A DNA stretch of 59,973 nt. Source: a virus. Position numbers and translations under genes: made by a program. The stretch is from positions 1 through 59,973 of IMG/VR virus record IMGVR_UViG_3300035145_001735. One strand, given 5' to 3'. Shown in pieces: positions 7,225 through 15,113 of this stretch; within the stretch, counting starts at the first letter, position 1; every line of letters begins with the position of its first letter. The notes beneath the pieces are model-generated. The model searched no databases, had not been told where the DNA came from, and saw nothing but the letters and a program-made list of their open reading frames with translations.

Positions 7225-8282
7225 TAAAAATTAAAATATTTTATAGTATGATATTTTGATCTCTCATCACAGTGATCAATTGGGCCTCTAAATTCGCTTT
7301 GTTTTTTCCTGTTAAAGTTTTTTTCATATAATATATGAAAATACTCCCATGGTTTTGAATTATAATCTACGGGTATTGATTCAGGAAAACGTATGATATT
7401 ATGCTGTATTCTGTTTGTTAATTTAATTTGATAGTCATTGGATTTAATAGCCTTAAAAAATCTAATATGTTGTCCATCATCTACTGTAGAATATTTTGTT
7501 AGTAAGTTTTCTGCTAACATATTATTAACATTATTACTAGTCATCCACCAACCGTCGTGTAAACTTATTTTTTTATCAATTGGTGCTGTATTAATGTCAT
7601 ATGGCAAATCTTCTTTCCATTCATAACCTTCCCAGGCAAGTTCGGTATAAAAAACAGAATCAGTTGAACAGTGCTTAATAGCATTTATCATTTTATCATT
7701 GTTAGAAATTAAATCAGCAAGTACATCATATCTCCATTTAATAACGGCTGCATATTCTGTGTTTGAGTTTTTAATAAGTTTCTTTGATTCTGCTGCACTA
7801 AATGCTTGCGAAACAACATGAACAAATCTACAGTAGAATACATGATAGTGCCACCATTTATCAAATATATGATGAGGATTTTCAAAGTTATCAATAAAAA
7901 AGTTTGGATGTAAGTTTTTATTAAATTGTTGGTTTTCGATTAATGTTATAGAATCTTTAACCCAGTTATCATTTTTGAACTTTTCTTTATAATAAATTAA
8001 AAACTGATTGTGTATATCCGAAAACTGACTTATTTTATAATCAACAGGTTTAAAAATATCTATAGCACGATTTACACTTCCAAGATTTTCCCATGGCACT
8101 GATATTTTAGTAATTTGATAATCTATGTCATATGGATATAAACCATTACTATCCCAAAAATGACAATAATAATCAATTTGCAAGTTATTTCTTCTTGCAA
8201 AATCATCAAACATATGTTTAATATATTCTAGTGTTGGAGTTTTGTCTATTATTAGACCTGTGAGGAAAATTGCTATCTTCAT
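7221..8282 (-). CDS. Glycosyltransferase-like protein, convergent paralogue of the 6349 gene
   Basis: The protein starts MKIAIFLTGLIIDKTP and shares with its convergent neighbour the IDYYCHFWDSNG motif and a later AAVIKWRYDVLADLI segment, corresponding to the VIRTRTDVAF region there. At 353 residues it is longer than its partner. The two genes meet tail to tail with overlapping stop codons. The start is in a divergent intergenic region (8283-8338) that also holds the late promoter of the 8339 gene. The ribosome-binding site is weak, and lower sequence complexity (AAT/TTA codons) suggests more recent acquisition. Confidence 0.6.
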   Translation of the reverse strand: MKIAIFLTGLIIDKTPTLEYIKHMFDDFARRNNLQIDYYCHFWDSNGLYPYDIDYQITKISVPWENLGSVNRAIDIFKPVDYKISQFSDIHNQFLIYYKEKFKNDNWVKDSITLIENQQFNKNLHPNFFIDNFENPHHIFDKWWHYHVFYCRFVHVVSQAFSAAESKKLIKNSNTEYAAVIKWRYDVLADLISNNDKMINAIKHCSTDSVFYTELAWEGYEWKEDLPYDINTAPIDKKISLHDGWWMTSNNVNNMLAENLLTKYSTVDDGQHIRFFKAIKSNDYQIKLTNRIQHNIIRFPESIPVDYNSKPWEYFHILYEKNFNRKKQSEFRGPIDHCDERSKYHTIKYFNFY

Positions 8283-8292
8283 GCTGTACTCT

Positions 8293-8300
8293 GATAAATA
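8293..8300 (+). promoter_or_regulatory. T4-type late promoter GATAAATA for the 8339 gene, overlapping a small dyad
   Basis: GATAAATA lies 38 bases upstream of the ATG at 8339, in the only gap of the divergent gene pair. It overlaps a 6-bp inverted repeat, ATAAGT (8298-8303) and ACTTAT (8312-8317). TTGGAG is the ribosome-binding site downstream of it and is not paired. Confidence 0.5.
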
Positions 8301-8338
8301 AGTGTATAATTACTTATCATGATACTTGGAGCGTCTCA

Positions 8339-8785
8339 ATGAGATTAGAAAAAATACAATCAAACCCTGCAGCCAAACCACAACTCGTGAAAGAAGGCAG
8401 CGAATATAAAGTACTAGATGTTAACGGAGTAGAACGTAAAGTGTTCGAAGATATCGATGTTGCAAAAGCATGGATGAAAAGACATAGTACAGAATTAAAA
8501 GAAGGCACAGAGCCTACAGTTTACATGAGCGAAATCATGGAAGGTGTACTAGATGACACCGACGATGATGGATGGATGGCAAAAAGTGAACTATACAAAC
8601 TAGCAAAGTATGCAATTACATTGCATGGCATGATTCAAGACAGTGACAACTTAGAACCTTGGGTACAAAGTAAAATCACTAAAGCAGCAGACTATATTGC
8701 TACTGTAAAGCACTACATGGAATATGTAGAAGCAACAGAAGGTCAGCCAGAAGTAGTAGACGATCTTCCTATTGAGGAAATCTAA
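8339..8785 (+). CDS. Putative virion protein (148 aa)
   Basis: I chose the ATG at 8339 (TTGGAG about 8 bases upstream) over the longer frame from 8270, which would overlap the promoter. The start MRLEKIQSNPAAKPQ is followed by a small beta segment (YKVLDVNGVERKVFED). Residues about 75-130 form a helical domain with DDDGWMAKSELYKLAKYAI then AWVQ-like LEPWVQSKITKAADYI. I recall this domain as widespread in T4-like marine phages, where no activity is known. Confidence 0.65.
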   Translation: MRLEKIQSNPAAKPQLVKEGSEYKVLDVNGVERKVFEDIDVAKAWMKRHSTELKEGTEPTVYMSEIMEGVLDDTDDDGWMAKSELYKLAKYAITLHGMIQDSDNLEPWVQSKITKAADYIATVKHYMEYVEATEGQPEVVDDLPIEEI

Positions 8786-10405
8786 ATGCGTTTAACTGAG
8801 TTAGTAGAATCTAAAACTGTACTAAAAGAAGCAGCACCAATTATATTACCAATAATCGGCGCTGTATCTCCTCAAACAGCAGCACTCATTGCAAGTGCAT
8901 TAGGATTAGGTGCGTTTTATACTAGCGATCAACTTAGTAAAATAAAAGTCGATTTTCCAGATGCATTTGAAAATTTTAATAATACTATAAACAATACTCA
9001 ATTCAAAGCACTAGCGGGCAATCCGTTTATTGCAACTATGCTACTAACTCAGCAACTCATTAATAATCCAGAAAAGTTTAATGACAAAAACGCAGTAAAC
9101 GATTTGGCTAAGTCAGTAGGTGCAGAGAGTTCAGAAATAAATGTTAGTGCAAGACCGGAAGTTACAGCAAAAGGTGGACATACAAAGCGTAATCAAATCA
9201 ATGCGCAACGTGCATGGGATGCAGCATACGGTCAAACACACTTTCACACAGGCGAGGTCAATCCAGATGCGGGTAAAATAGATCCTGCGTTAGTAAAAGC
9301 CAATATTATGGCTCAGCCAGATTACTATGATCCCAGAGGTAAAGATCAAAGAGCAACACCAGCAAGTGCTAAAAGTCCTGATGCAATGACACTTTCGCCT
9401 GAAGTACGTTCTACAGTAGATCAAGCAGCCGACGAAATGAGTGCACAAATTGCAGCAGGTGAAGATCCTGCAGTTATTGCAAAAAACTTTGTAAGCACAC
9501 TAAAAAGTGAAATTTCACCAGAAGACGTTCCAGATATTAGTGCAGCACCTACAGTAGGTCCGGCTGCCACAGATGCGCCTGCACCGCCTTCGTTTAGCAA
9601 AGGCGACGAAGTTTCATATACATCACGCAGAAATCCAGATGGTGCAACAGCAACATTTGTACAGAATTTAGACAACGGAATGGTACAGTTACAAAGAGAT
9701 GGTGCAACATTTGCTATAGATCCGGTAAACATCGACACTACGCCTCCTGCTGCACCTGCAAAATCTCCAAGTGCACAAACAAGTGCTCCTACTATGACAC
9801 CTAATACAAGTAGTGATGCTGCGCCAAGTGCACCAGAAAAAGATACAAGTATTAGTCGCAGCACTTCACAAACATTAGATGTGCCAAAAGACGATACATT
9901 AAATCCACCGGTTGCACAAGCACCGAGTGTTCAAATTAAAGCACCGGATCAACCGTTAGCGCCTGATCTTATAGGAGATATGCCTACAGATGCGATGCCA
10001 ACAAGAAAAACAGACAAACCTATTAGTAAAGCAGCACAACTTCCATTGACTGCTCCTACTGGTATAAAACAACCTGCAATTGGATTAAATCCTCCTAAGG
10101 ATACTACAAGCGATGCTCCAATTGCTGGCCTTCCAGATGTTGCAAAAGGACAAGATGCTACAAGCACTGATGCAACATCTGCAAGTCAGGCATTGAAAAA
10201 AGCGGCAGCCGCAGCAGGCATTGCAGGTGCAGCCGCGACTAATCAAAACTTAAATAGAAATCGTGGAGGTAAACGTGGTGGGAAAAAACGCAGACTCAGA
10301 CTTCCAATTGGATTACCAAAATTACCAGGAATCAAAGAGCCAAATGCAACTGCAATGCGCTTTAGTCCTATTAAATTAGCAGATCCTTTAAAACTAAACA
10401 GATAA
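8786..10405 (+). CDS. Large Pro/Ala/Thr-rich putative virion protein with N-terminal hydrophobic segment (539 aa)
   Basis: It starts one base after the previous stop (MRLTELVESKTVLKEAAP), again fitting the targeting-like N-termini. Residues about 17-48 are strongly hydrophobic (IILPIIGAVSPQTAALIA). From about residue 180 to 470 it is low-complexity Pro/Ala/Thr/Ser with a short SH3-like insert (FSKGDEVSYTSRRNPDG). The tail is extremely basic (RNRGGKRGGKKRRLRLP). A protein that is both membrane-interacting and DNA-binding would fit an ejected internal protein, but this is inference. Confidence 0.6.
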   Translation: MRLTELVESKTVLKEAAPIILPIIGAVSPQTAALIASALGLGAFYTSDQLSKIKVDFPDAFENFNNTINNTQFKALAGNPFIATMLLTQQLINNPEKFNDKNAVNDLAKSVGAESSEINVSARPEVTAKGGHTKRNQINAQRAWDAAYGQTHFHTGEVNPDAGKIDPALVKANIMAQPDYYDPRGKDQRATPASAKSPDAMTLSPEVRSTVDQAADEMSAQIAAGEDPAVIAKNFVSTLKSEISPEDVPDISAAPTVGPAATDAPAPPSFSKGDEVSYTSRRNPDGATATFVQNLDNGMVQLQRDGATFAIDPVNIDTTPPAAPAKSPSAQTSAPTMTPNTSSDAAPSAPEKDTSISRSTSQTLDVPKDDTLNPPVAQAPSVQIKAPDQPLAPDLIGDMPTDAMPTRKTDKPISKAAQLPLTAPTGIKQPAIGLNPPKDTTSDAPIAGLPDVAKGQDATSTDATSASQALKKAAAAAGIAGAAATNQNLNRNRGGKRGGKKRRLRLPIGLPKLPGIKEPNATAMRFSPIKLADPLKLNR

Positions 10406-10419
10406 CATTGGAAAATAAA

Positions 10420-12213
10420 ATGAAAAATATTGAAGCAGCAAAAAACATATTAGACATTGCAAAAGAATCGAGAAACAAATTTGCAGTAACAGGTACAGAG
10501 TTTGATAAAGTTCAAGCAAATATGTATAGTGTATTTGAATGTTATGCACATGGAGTTATTAGTTGGGACACAACTAAAAAATATTTTCAAGAAAGCATTA
10601 AAAAATACTTGTCATTGCACAAAGGCAATATGCTTAAAGAAGAACGTGCTTCAATGAAAGAAGAATATAAGCGTATAGTAGTAGAATATAAAATTGCACT
10701 AGACGAATATAAAAAAGTTAACGAGCAAAAACTATCTAATAAACTACTAAAGCATGTAGGTTTTATTGGTGAAAGTGCTGCACAGGCACAAAGTAAAAAA
10801 TACTACAATGAACGTGCACTAACAGAATCAGAACTAAAAGATACTACATCTCTTTCATGGGAACGTGTAATGGAAGCATATCCAAATCTTACTACAAAAG
10901 ATGAAGACCGTATTCGTATGCTTACTATTTTCGAAGGTCCGACATTAGACACAACACAAATGATTACAACTGTAATGAAAGAAGATGACATTAACTTTAA
11001 TCCTAATGCAGGACATATGGATCAACCATCACATCCACAAAATAAAGGATTAACAAAACGTTCAACAAGTCCACGTCCTAAACTACGCCCTAAAAACTTT
11101 GATCAAATTGTACAACGTGCAGGTATTCAAAAAGCATTACAACAAGCAATGGGAGAAGGTTATAAAGAACTACCTCCAATTAACAGAGATCGTTATCAAG
11201 AACGTGATGGACTAGAAGGACCATTTAGCACACTAAGTGGCAAAGTTGTATACTATGATCCAAAAGAAGGTGCATACTACGATCCAGACACTGACATGTA
11301 TATGTCATATGATGAATTCCGTAAGTTAGACGACGACTACAAAGGTATGGAAGAAGGACATAGTCCACATCCAAAGGGTAGTGCAAAGTATAAAAAGCAT
11401 ATGGCTGCAATGCACGCCGGTATGAACGAAGAAATGTCAGACGATGAAGTAGATGCGTTCCACCGTGAACTAGACAAGATAGTACACAAGCATTTAGGAC
11501 ATAGTTCAGATGAAGTAGACGAACGTAAAATGACCAAATCTGAAAAAGCAAAAGAAGAACGTTTAAAAGACAAATACGACGACAGTGACATGAAAGCGTC
11601 AATGAAAAAGCAGTACGGCGATGATTGGGAAAGTGTGTACTATGCAACTATCCGTAAGCAAGCAATGAGCGAATGGAATGGCGACGACCAGTATCAAGCA
11701 GTTGAAAATTTCATTGGTATTGCCCTTGATACATTTGAACAAATGCTAGACAATGGAGAAGATGAACTTCGTGCTAGAGCAAAAGCACATGATTATCTCA
11801 AAGGCGAACTAGGAGACTTGGGTGTTACTCACGGTGATATTGAAAGCAAAGAATACCATGGCATGTTAGAAAAAGAAATAATCCAAATCATGAATCGTCG
11901 TGACAAAGGTATGCGTGAAGGTCATGCACCCGATCATAATATGCAAGCACGTATGAGATTAATGAAAATCTTAAATAAAGCTATCGAAGATAGTAAAAAG
12001 AAGCGTGGCATTGAAGATGAAAAAGATCGCACTGATGAAACAGTAGCAGGTGCTATTGCTGGTGTCGCACAGCCATTGGGCAAAATGCAACGCCGTAAAA
12101 AAACAGATGAAGCACATCCTAACAGTAAAGTATACGATAAGTGCTGGGACGGATATGAAAAAGTTCCAGGTAAAAAGCGTGGTGAACCAGGCTCTTGCCG
12201 TAAAAAAGACTAA
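10420..12213 (+). CDS. Large modular putative virion protein with C-terminal Cys/Lys module (597 aa)
   Basis: I start at the ATG at 10420; a TTG at 10408 is in frame but less likely. Helical, charged segments alternate with short modules: KLRPKNFDQIVQRAG near 225, SPHPKGSAKYKKHMAAMHAG near 320, DEVDAFHRELDKIVHKHLGH near 345, and a C-terminal YDKCWDGYEKVPGKK then GSCRKKD. The last module has two Cys among Lys, as in other proteins of this block. These modules look like reused units of marine T4-like phages. It ends the virion-candidate block. Confidence 0.6.
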   Translation: MKNIEAAKNILDIAKESRNKFAVTGTEFDKVQANMYSVFECYAHGVISWDTTKKYFQESIKKYLSLHKGNMLKEERASMKEEYKRIVVEYKIALDEYKKVNEQKLSNKLLKHVGFIGESAAQAQSKKYYNERALTESELKDTTSLSWERVMEAYPNLTTKDEDRIRMLTIFEGPTLDTTQMITTVMKEDDINFNPNAGHMDQPSHPQNKGLTKRSTSPRPKLRPKNFDQIVQRAGIQKALQQAMGEGYKELPPINRDRYQERDGLEGPFSTLSGKVVYYDPKEGAYYDPDTDMYMSYDEFRKLDDDYKGMEEGHSPHPKGSAKYKKHMAAMHAGMNEEMSDDEVDAFHRELDKIVHKHLGHSSDEVDERKMTKSEKAKEERLKDKYDDSDMKASMKKQYGDDWESVYYATIRKQAMSEWNGDDQYQAVENFIGIALDTFEQMLDNGEDELRARAKAHDYLKGELGDLGVTHGDIESKEYHGMLEKEIIQIMNRRDKGMREGHAPDHNMQARMRLMKILNKAIEDSKKKRGIEDEKDRTDETVAGAIAGVAQPLGKMQRRKKTDEAHPNSKVYDKCWDGYEKVPGKKRGEPGSCRKKD

Positions 12214-12219
12214 GGATAT

Positions 12220-13023
12220 ATGAAAAAACGTATTGCGATATTAGGTTGCAGTCACACAGACTGGCAACAAGGATCCAGAGCACGTCGAGGCTGGGTAGAA
12301 CAATTAGCAGTACAATTTCCAGATGTTGAGTTTCACAATTTTGCTCGTATGGGACACGGTTCTCTTTGGTTTGACTTTGTATTAAAGCATCTTATTGCAA
12401 ACTATGAACCGGATTACTTCAGTGCAGTAATTGTGCAACTAACAGCACGTGGACGTTGGCTGTTTCCTTTAAGACACAGCGTTGACAAAGATCAATGGCT
12501 GTCACATGTTTTTAAAAAACGTCCAATTGGTAACTACTATACACATATGTTAAAGTCACATCGTGTAGTAACTACACAGCACGGTACGTTTGAAACTGGT
12601 AGTTATATACGAGATTGGGAACACGAGCCTTGGGCCTTCAGAACAGATACTGATATAGCCAATGATATAGGAAAACACTATCAAAATTGGCATCCACACG
12701 ACAACTACGATAACTTTAGTTTACAGTATGAAGATCTATTTGGAGATACACTGCTAAAGTTATACAGACCACACTTTAGAAACTTTTTCTACTTTACATT
12801 TTTCAACAGTTATAGTCCAAAACCCGAGGAATATAAAGAATATCACGTTGGAAACATCGGACCGTCAAAACCTTTTGTACAATGGGCTATCGACAAACAC
12901 GGTGAAGAAAAAGTAGTATTAGACATGTTTGATAACACCTGGCACACAAGCCAACAAGGTGAGGACATATTTGTAAATGAATATATACTGCCTAGCGAAA
13001 TAGGCAACTACTTGAGGAGTTAA
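12220..13023 (+). CDS. SGNH/GDSL-like hydrolase
   Basis: The N-terminus has ILGCSHTDWQQG, placing Ser at the nucleophile position of SGNH hydrolases, followed by a hydrophobic strand pattern (NFARMGHGSLWFD, with Gly and small residues at block II) and VIVQLTARGRW. Near the C-terminus, FDNTWHTSQQGEDIF supplies a plausible Asp and His dyad (block V, DxxxH). Such enzymes are esterases or deacetylases; on a phage, the target may be O-acetyl groups on surface polysaccharide. It has no signal peptide and starts 6 bases after the previous stop. Confidence 0.6.
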   Translation: MKKRIAILGCSHTDWQQGSRARRGWVEQLAVQFPDVEFHNFARMGHGSLWFDFVLKHLIANYEPDYFSAVIVQLTARGRWLFPLRHSVDKDQWLSHVFKKRPIGNYYTHMLKSHRVVTTQHGTFETGSYIRDWEHEPWAFRTDTDIANDIGKHYQNWHPHDNYDNFSLQYEDLFGDTLLKLYRPHFRNFFYFTFFNSYSPKPEEYKEYHVGNIGPSKPFVQWAIDKHGEEKVVLDMFDNTWHTSQQGEDIFVNEYILPSEIGNYLRS

Positions 13024-13025
13024 TA

Positions 13026-13202
13026 ATGTCTTGTAAATGTAACAACTGTCATTGTGATCATCACTGCGGTACCGAGTGCCCAACCTGTGCTAACGATGTA
13101 TGTCAACGATGTGAATGCGAGCATTGTGCCGAACGTCCAATGAAACAAGTAGAAGAATGGCAATGGGCAGACAGTGGTGTAGAAATGGGGTTTGCTCACT
13201 GA
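13026..13202 (+). CDS. Small Cys/His-rich zinc-binding protein (58 aa)
   Basis: This short gene fills the gap between the SGNH gene and the 13202 gene, and its TGA overlaps the next ATG (TGATG). The first 36 residues hold 12 Cys and 3 His (MSCKCNNCHCDHHCGTECPTC followed by DVCQRCECEHC when read on), so it almost certainly coordinates zinc. The acidic, tryptophan-containing tail (EEWQWADSGVEMGF) carries no Cys. A regulator, chaperone or metal buffer is possible. Confidence 0.65.
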   Translation: MSCKCNNCHCDHHCGTECPTCANDVCQRCECEHCAERPMKQVEEWQWADSGVEMGFAH

Positions 13203-13795
13203 TGCATCCAGAAGAACAGGTATGGAAAAGTATCGATCCCAGTGATATGTGGGTATTAGATAAACTGATACTTGCTACAAAAATGGGATATCGTTGTGGC
13301 CCTGTTGGTGTACCAGTAGACGAGCCTGGATATTATATTGTGCGTCCATGTGTTAATCCAATTGGACTAGGATTAGGTACACAGATAGTGTACATAAACA
13401 ACAGCACTGATCATCTACCACCCGGACACTTTTGGTGTGAAATATTTACAGGTAGACATTTAAGTGTAGATTATCATTGGGGCTTACAGGTACTGTGTGT
13501 CGAAGGTTTTAAAAGCAAAGACACGTTTACTCGTTGGAATGAATGGAAACGCACAAAAGATTATGTGAACAGACCCAGTTTGATTATGCCGTTTTTACAG
13601 CGTTACGAGTGGGTAAACTGCGAGTACATTGACGGTAATCTAATTGAAGTTCATCTGAGGCACAACATAGACTTTGAAGGTGATGTAGATCATTTTATAC
13701 CAGTGTGGGAAGGTGACAGTACATACCCACCAGATGGTTACAGATATATAGATTATCCGGATATACACGGGCGGATTGGGGCCTTTGTTAAATAA
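13202..13795 (+). CDS. Hypothetical protein (197 aa)
   Basis: The ATG at 13202 overlaps the stop of the Cys-rich gene, and the longer frame from 13115 only reads through that gene. Notable segments are GPVGVPVDEPGYYIVRPCVN and PIGLGLGTQIVYIN, which recall but do not match ATP-grasp or beta-clasp proteins, plus a HLPPGHFWCEIFTGRHLSVD segment. I do not recognise the family. I recall similar proteins in marine T4-like phages without known function. Confidence 0.65.
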   Translation: MHPEEQVWKSIDPSDMWVLDKLILATKMGYRCGPVGVPVDEPGYYIVRPCVNPIGLGLGTQIVYINNSTDHLPPGHFWCEIFTGRHLSVDYHWGLQVLCVEGFKSKDTFTRWNEWKRTKDYVNRPSLIMPFLQRYEWVNCEYIDGNLIEVHLRHNIDFEGDVDHFIPVWEGDSTYPPDGYRYIDYPDIHGRIGAFVK

Positions 13796-13816
13796 ATACC
13801 AATACATAAAACAAGG
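13782..13816 (+). promoter_or_regulatory. Hairpin over the endolysin ribosome-binding site with late promoter AATAAATA in the loop
   Basis: CCTTTGTT (13782-13789) pairs with AACAAGG (13810-13816), with one bulged T, covering the AAGGA ribosome-binding site of the ATG at 13826. AATAAATA (13791-13798) lies in the loop, so a late message starting near 13805 would lack the left arm. The stem is short (7 bp). The design is the same as at 2341 and as known for T4 lysozyme gene e. Confidence 0.45.
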
Positions 13817-13825
13817 AATTGTAAA

Positions 13826-14677
13826 ATGGCAGTAGAAGATTTTGAATTCGATTTTACAGAAGAAATGGCAATCGAATTACTACGTGGAAACGAAGAAGCA
13901 GAAGATTGGTATGACGCAATGTGTGAAGTTCTTCCTCTATGGGAAGTAGACACACCAGAACGTGTAGCAATGTTTATTGCACAATGCGGACACGAAAGCA
14001 ACAACTTTAAAGTACTAAGCGAAAACTTGAATTACAGTGCAAAAGCACTCAATGCTATTTTCCCAAAGTACTTTGAAAGGGCAGGTAGAGATGCTCAAGA
14101 ATATCACAGACAACCTCGTAAAATTGCTAACGTCATTTATGCCAATAGAATGGATAATGGGGATACTGATAGCGGTGATGGTTGGAGGTACCGTGGTGGT
14201 GGAATACTACAACTTACAGGACGTTATAACTATACTCAATTCGGAGCAGAAGTAGATATGACACCAGAAGAAGCAGTAGAATATGTGCGTACCAAAAAAG
14301 GTGCATTAGATAGTGCTTGCTGGTTCTGGGATACAAATGATATTAACAAGTATGCAGATGCTAGAGATATCAAAGGTGCTACAAAACGCATTAACGGTGG
14401 CTATATTGGACTAGAAGATCGTAAGAAGCATTACGAACACGCAATGGAAGTGCTAGGCGGACATTGGGAGCCAAGCAAAATTGTATACGAAACAGTGCGT
14501 TTAGGATCACGTGGTCCAACAGTACGTGCAGTACAAGAAGAATTGGAAATTGGTGCAGACGGAATTTTTGGACGTGGCACTGAAGCACATGTAAAAGCAT
14601 GGCAAGAAGAAAATGGACTTACACCAGATGGTGTTATGGGTCCAATTAGCCTTGCTATGTTGTTTGGAGAAGACTAA
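13826..14677 (+). CDS. Endolysin: GH19 chitinase/lysozyme-type domain with C-terminal peptidoglycan-binding domain
   Basis: Residues 40-210 form a GH19-type lysozyme domain that cleaves the glycan chain of peptidoglycan. I see FIAQCGHESNNF, with the catalytic Glu in GHES, followed by SENLNYSAKAL, NRMDNGDTDSGDGWRYRGGG, ILQLTGRYNY and TKRINGGYIGL. Residues about 225-280 are a PG_binding_1 repeat (GPTVRAVQEELEIG then DGIFGRGTEAHVKAWQ). There is no signal peptide, so release probably needs a holin from the small membrane genes just downstream. AAGGAA precedes the ATG. Translation may be held back before late infection by the hairpin at 13782-13816. Confidence 0.88.
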   Translation: MAVEDFEFDFTEEMAIELLRGNEEAEDWYDAMCEVLPLWEVDTPERVAMFIAQCGHESNNFKVLSENLNYSAKALNAIFPKYFERAGRDAQEYHRQPRKIANVIYANRMDNGDTDSGDGWRYRGGGILQLTGRYNYTQFGAEVDMTPEEAVEYVRTKKGALDSACWFWDTNDINKYADARDIKGATKRINGGYIGLEDRKKHYEHAMEVLGGHWEPSKIVYETVRLGSRGPTVRAVQEELEIGADGIFGRGTEAHVKAWQEENGLTPDGVMGPISLAMLFGED

Positions 14678-14868
14678 TGGCAGAAACAGATGATAAAGGT
14701 AAATTAGAAGTAAGTGTCCGCATACTAGGAAATGAGTTAGTTGCACTACGTATGGACGTAGATGACTTTAAAATGAAATGGTTGGTAATGGGTGTTGTTG
14801 CTATTGTTGCACTAGGCTGGGCAGCAGGTAGTTTCGGACCCGAACTAATCAGTATGTTCGGAGAGTAA
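14677..14868 (+). CDS. Small membrane protein of the lysis cassette (63 aa)
   Basis: The ATG overlaps the endolysin stop (TAATGG). Residues 1-33 are charged and residues about 34-55 form one hydrophobic span (WLVMGVVAIVALGWAAG), giving a single-span protein with a short tail. Position directly after the endolysin makes a holin or holin-associated role likely but unproven. Confidence 0.6.
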   Translation: MAETDDKGKLEVSVRILGNELVALRMDVDDFKMKWLVMGVVAIVALGWAAGSFGPELISMFGE

Positions 14869-14869
14869 T

Positions 14870-15055
14870 ATGGATGTAGATCATTATGTAATGAAACTAA
14901 AAGAGCACGAAGCAAAAAGAATATCAACTAATGATCGAAACAAATATTGGAGAGAGTACAATGAATTGGTTAAAAAACAGATTAAAAGAAAGAACCACAC
15001 TGGATGGACTGATGCTAGTAGCGGCTGGTTTGGTAATGGTAATGGCACCGGTTAA
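14870..15055 (+). CDS. Small charged protein overlapping the next gene (61 aa)
   Basis: The ATG lies two bases after the previous stop. The N-terminal 40 residues are basic and helical (KLKEHEAKRISTNDRNKYW), while the tail is Gly/Asn-rich (SSGWFGNGNGTG). The last third lies over the 14961 gene in another frame (95 bases). The N-terminal part looks like real protein. The alternative is that the frame is chance and only 14961 is used. Confidence 0.45.
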   Translation: MDVDHYVMKLKEHEAKRISTNDRNKYWREYNELVKKQIKRKNHTGWTDASSGWFGNGNGTG

Positions 15056-15113
15056 CTTAGTTGGCTATGCCGCAATTGCATATGGCGCATGGACTATTTG
15101 GAAGTCTGAATAA
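14961..15113 (+). CDS. Small two-span membrane protein, holin candidate (50 aa)
   Basis: I chose the ATG at 14961, which has GGAGAG at 9 bases upstream. The product has a basic N-terminus (MNWLKNRLKERTTL) and two closely spaced hydrophobic spans (GLMLVAAGLVMVMAP and LVGYAAIAYGAWTIW), a hairpin topology common in small holins. It overlaps the 14870 gene at its start and the 15113 gene at its stop. Confidence 0.6.
   Translation: MNWLKNRLKERTTLDGLMLVAAGLVMVMAPVNLVGYAAIAYGAWTIWKSE

Noticed and set aside
8315-8324. 10-bp palindrome TATCATGATA
   Set aside because: No loop, no link to a promoter box, and expected by chance in AT-rich DNA.
9421-10167. Long minus-strand open frames rich in Ala/Ser/Val
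   Set aside because: They are the antisense image of the Pro/Ala/Thr-rich virion protein at 8786 and lack start signals.
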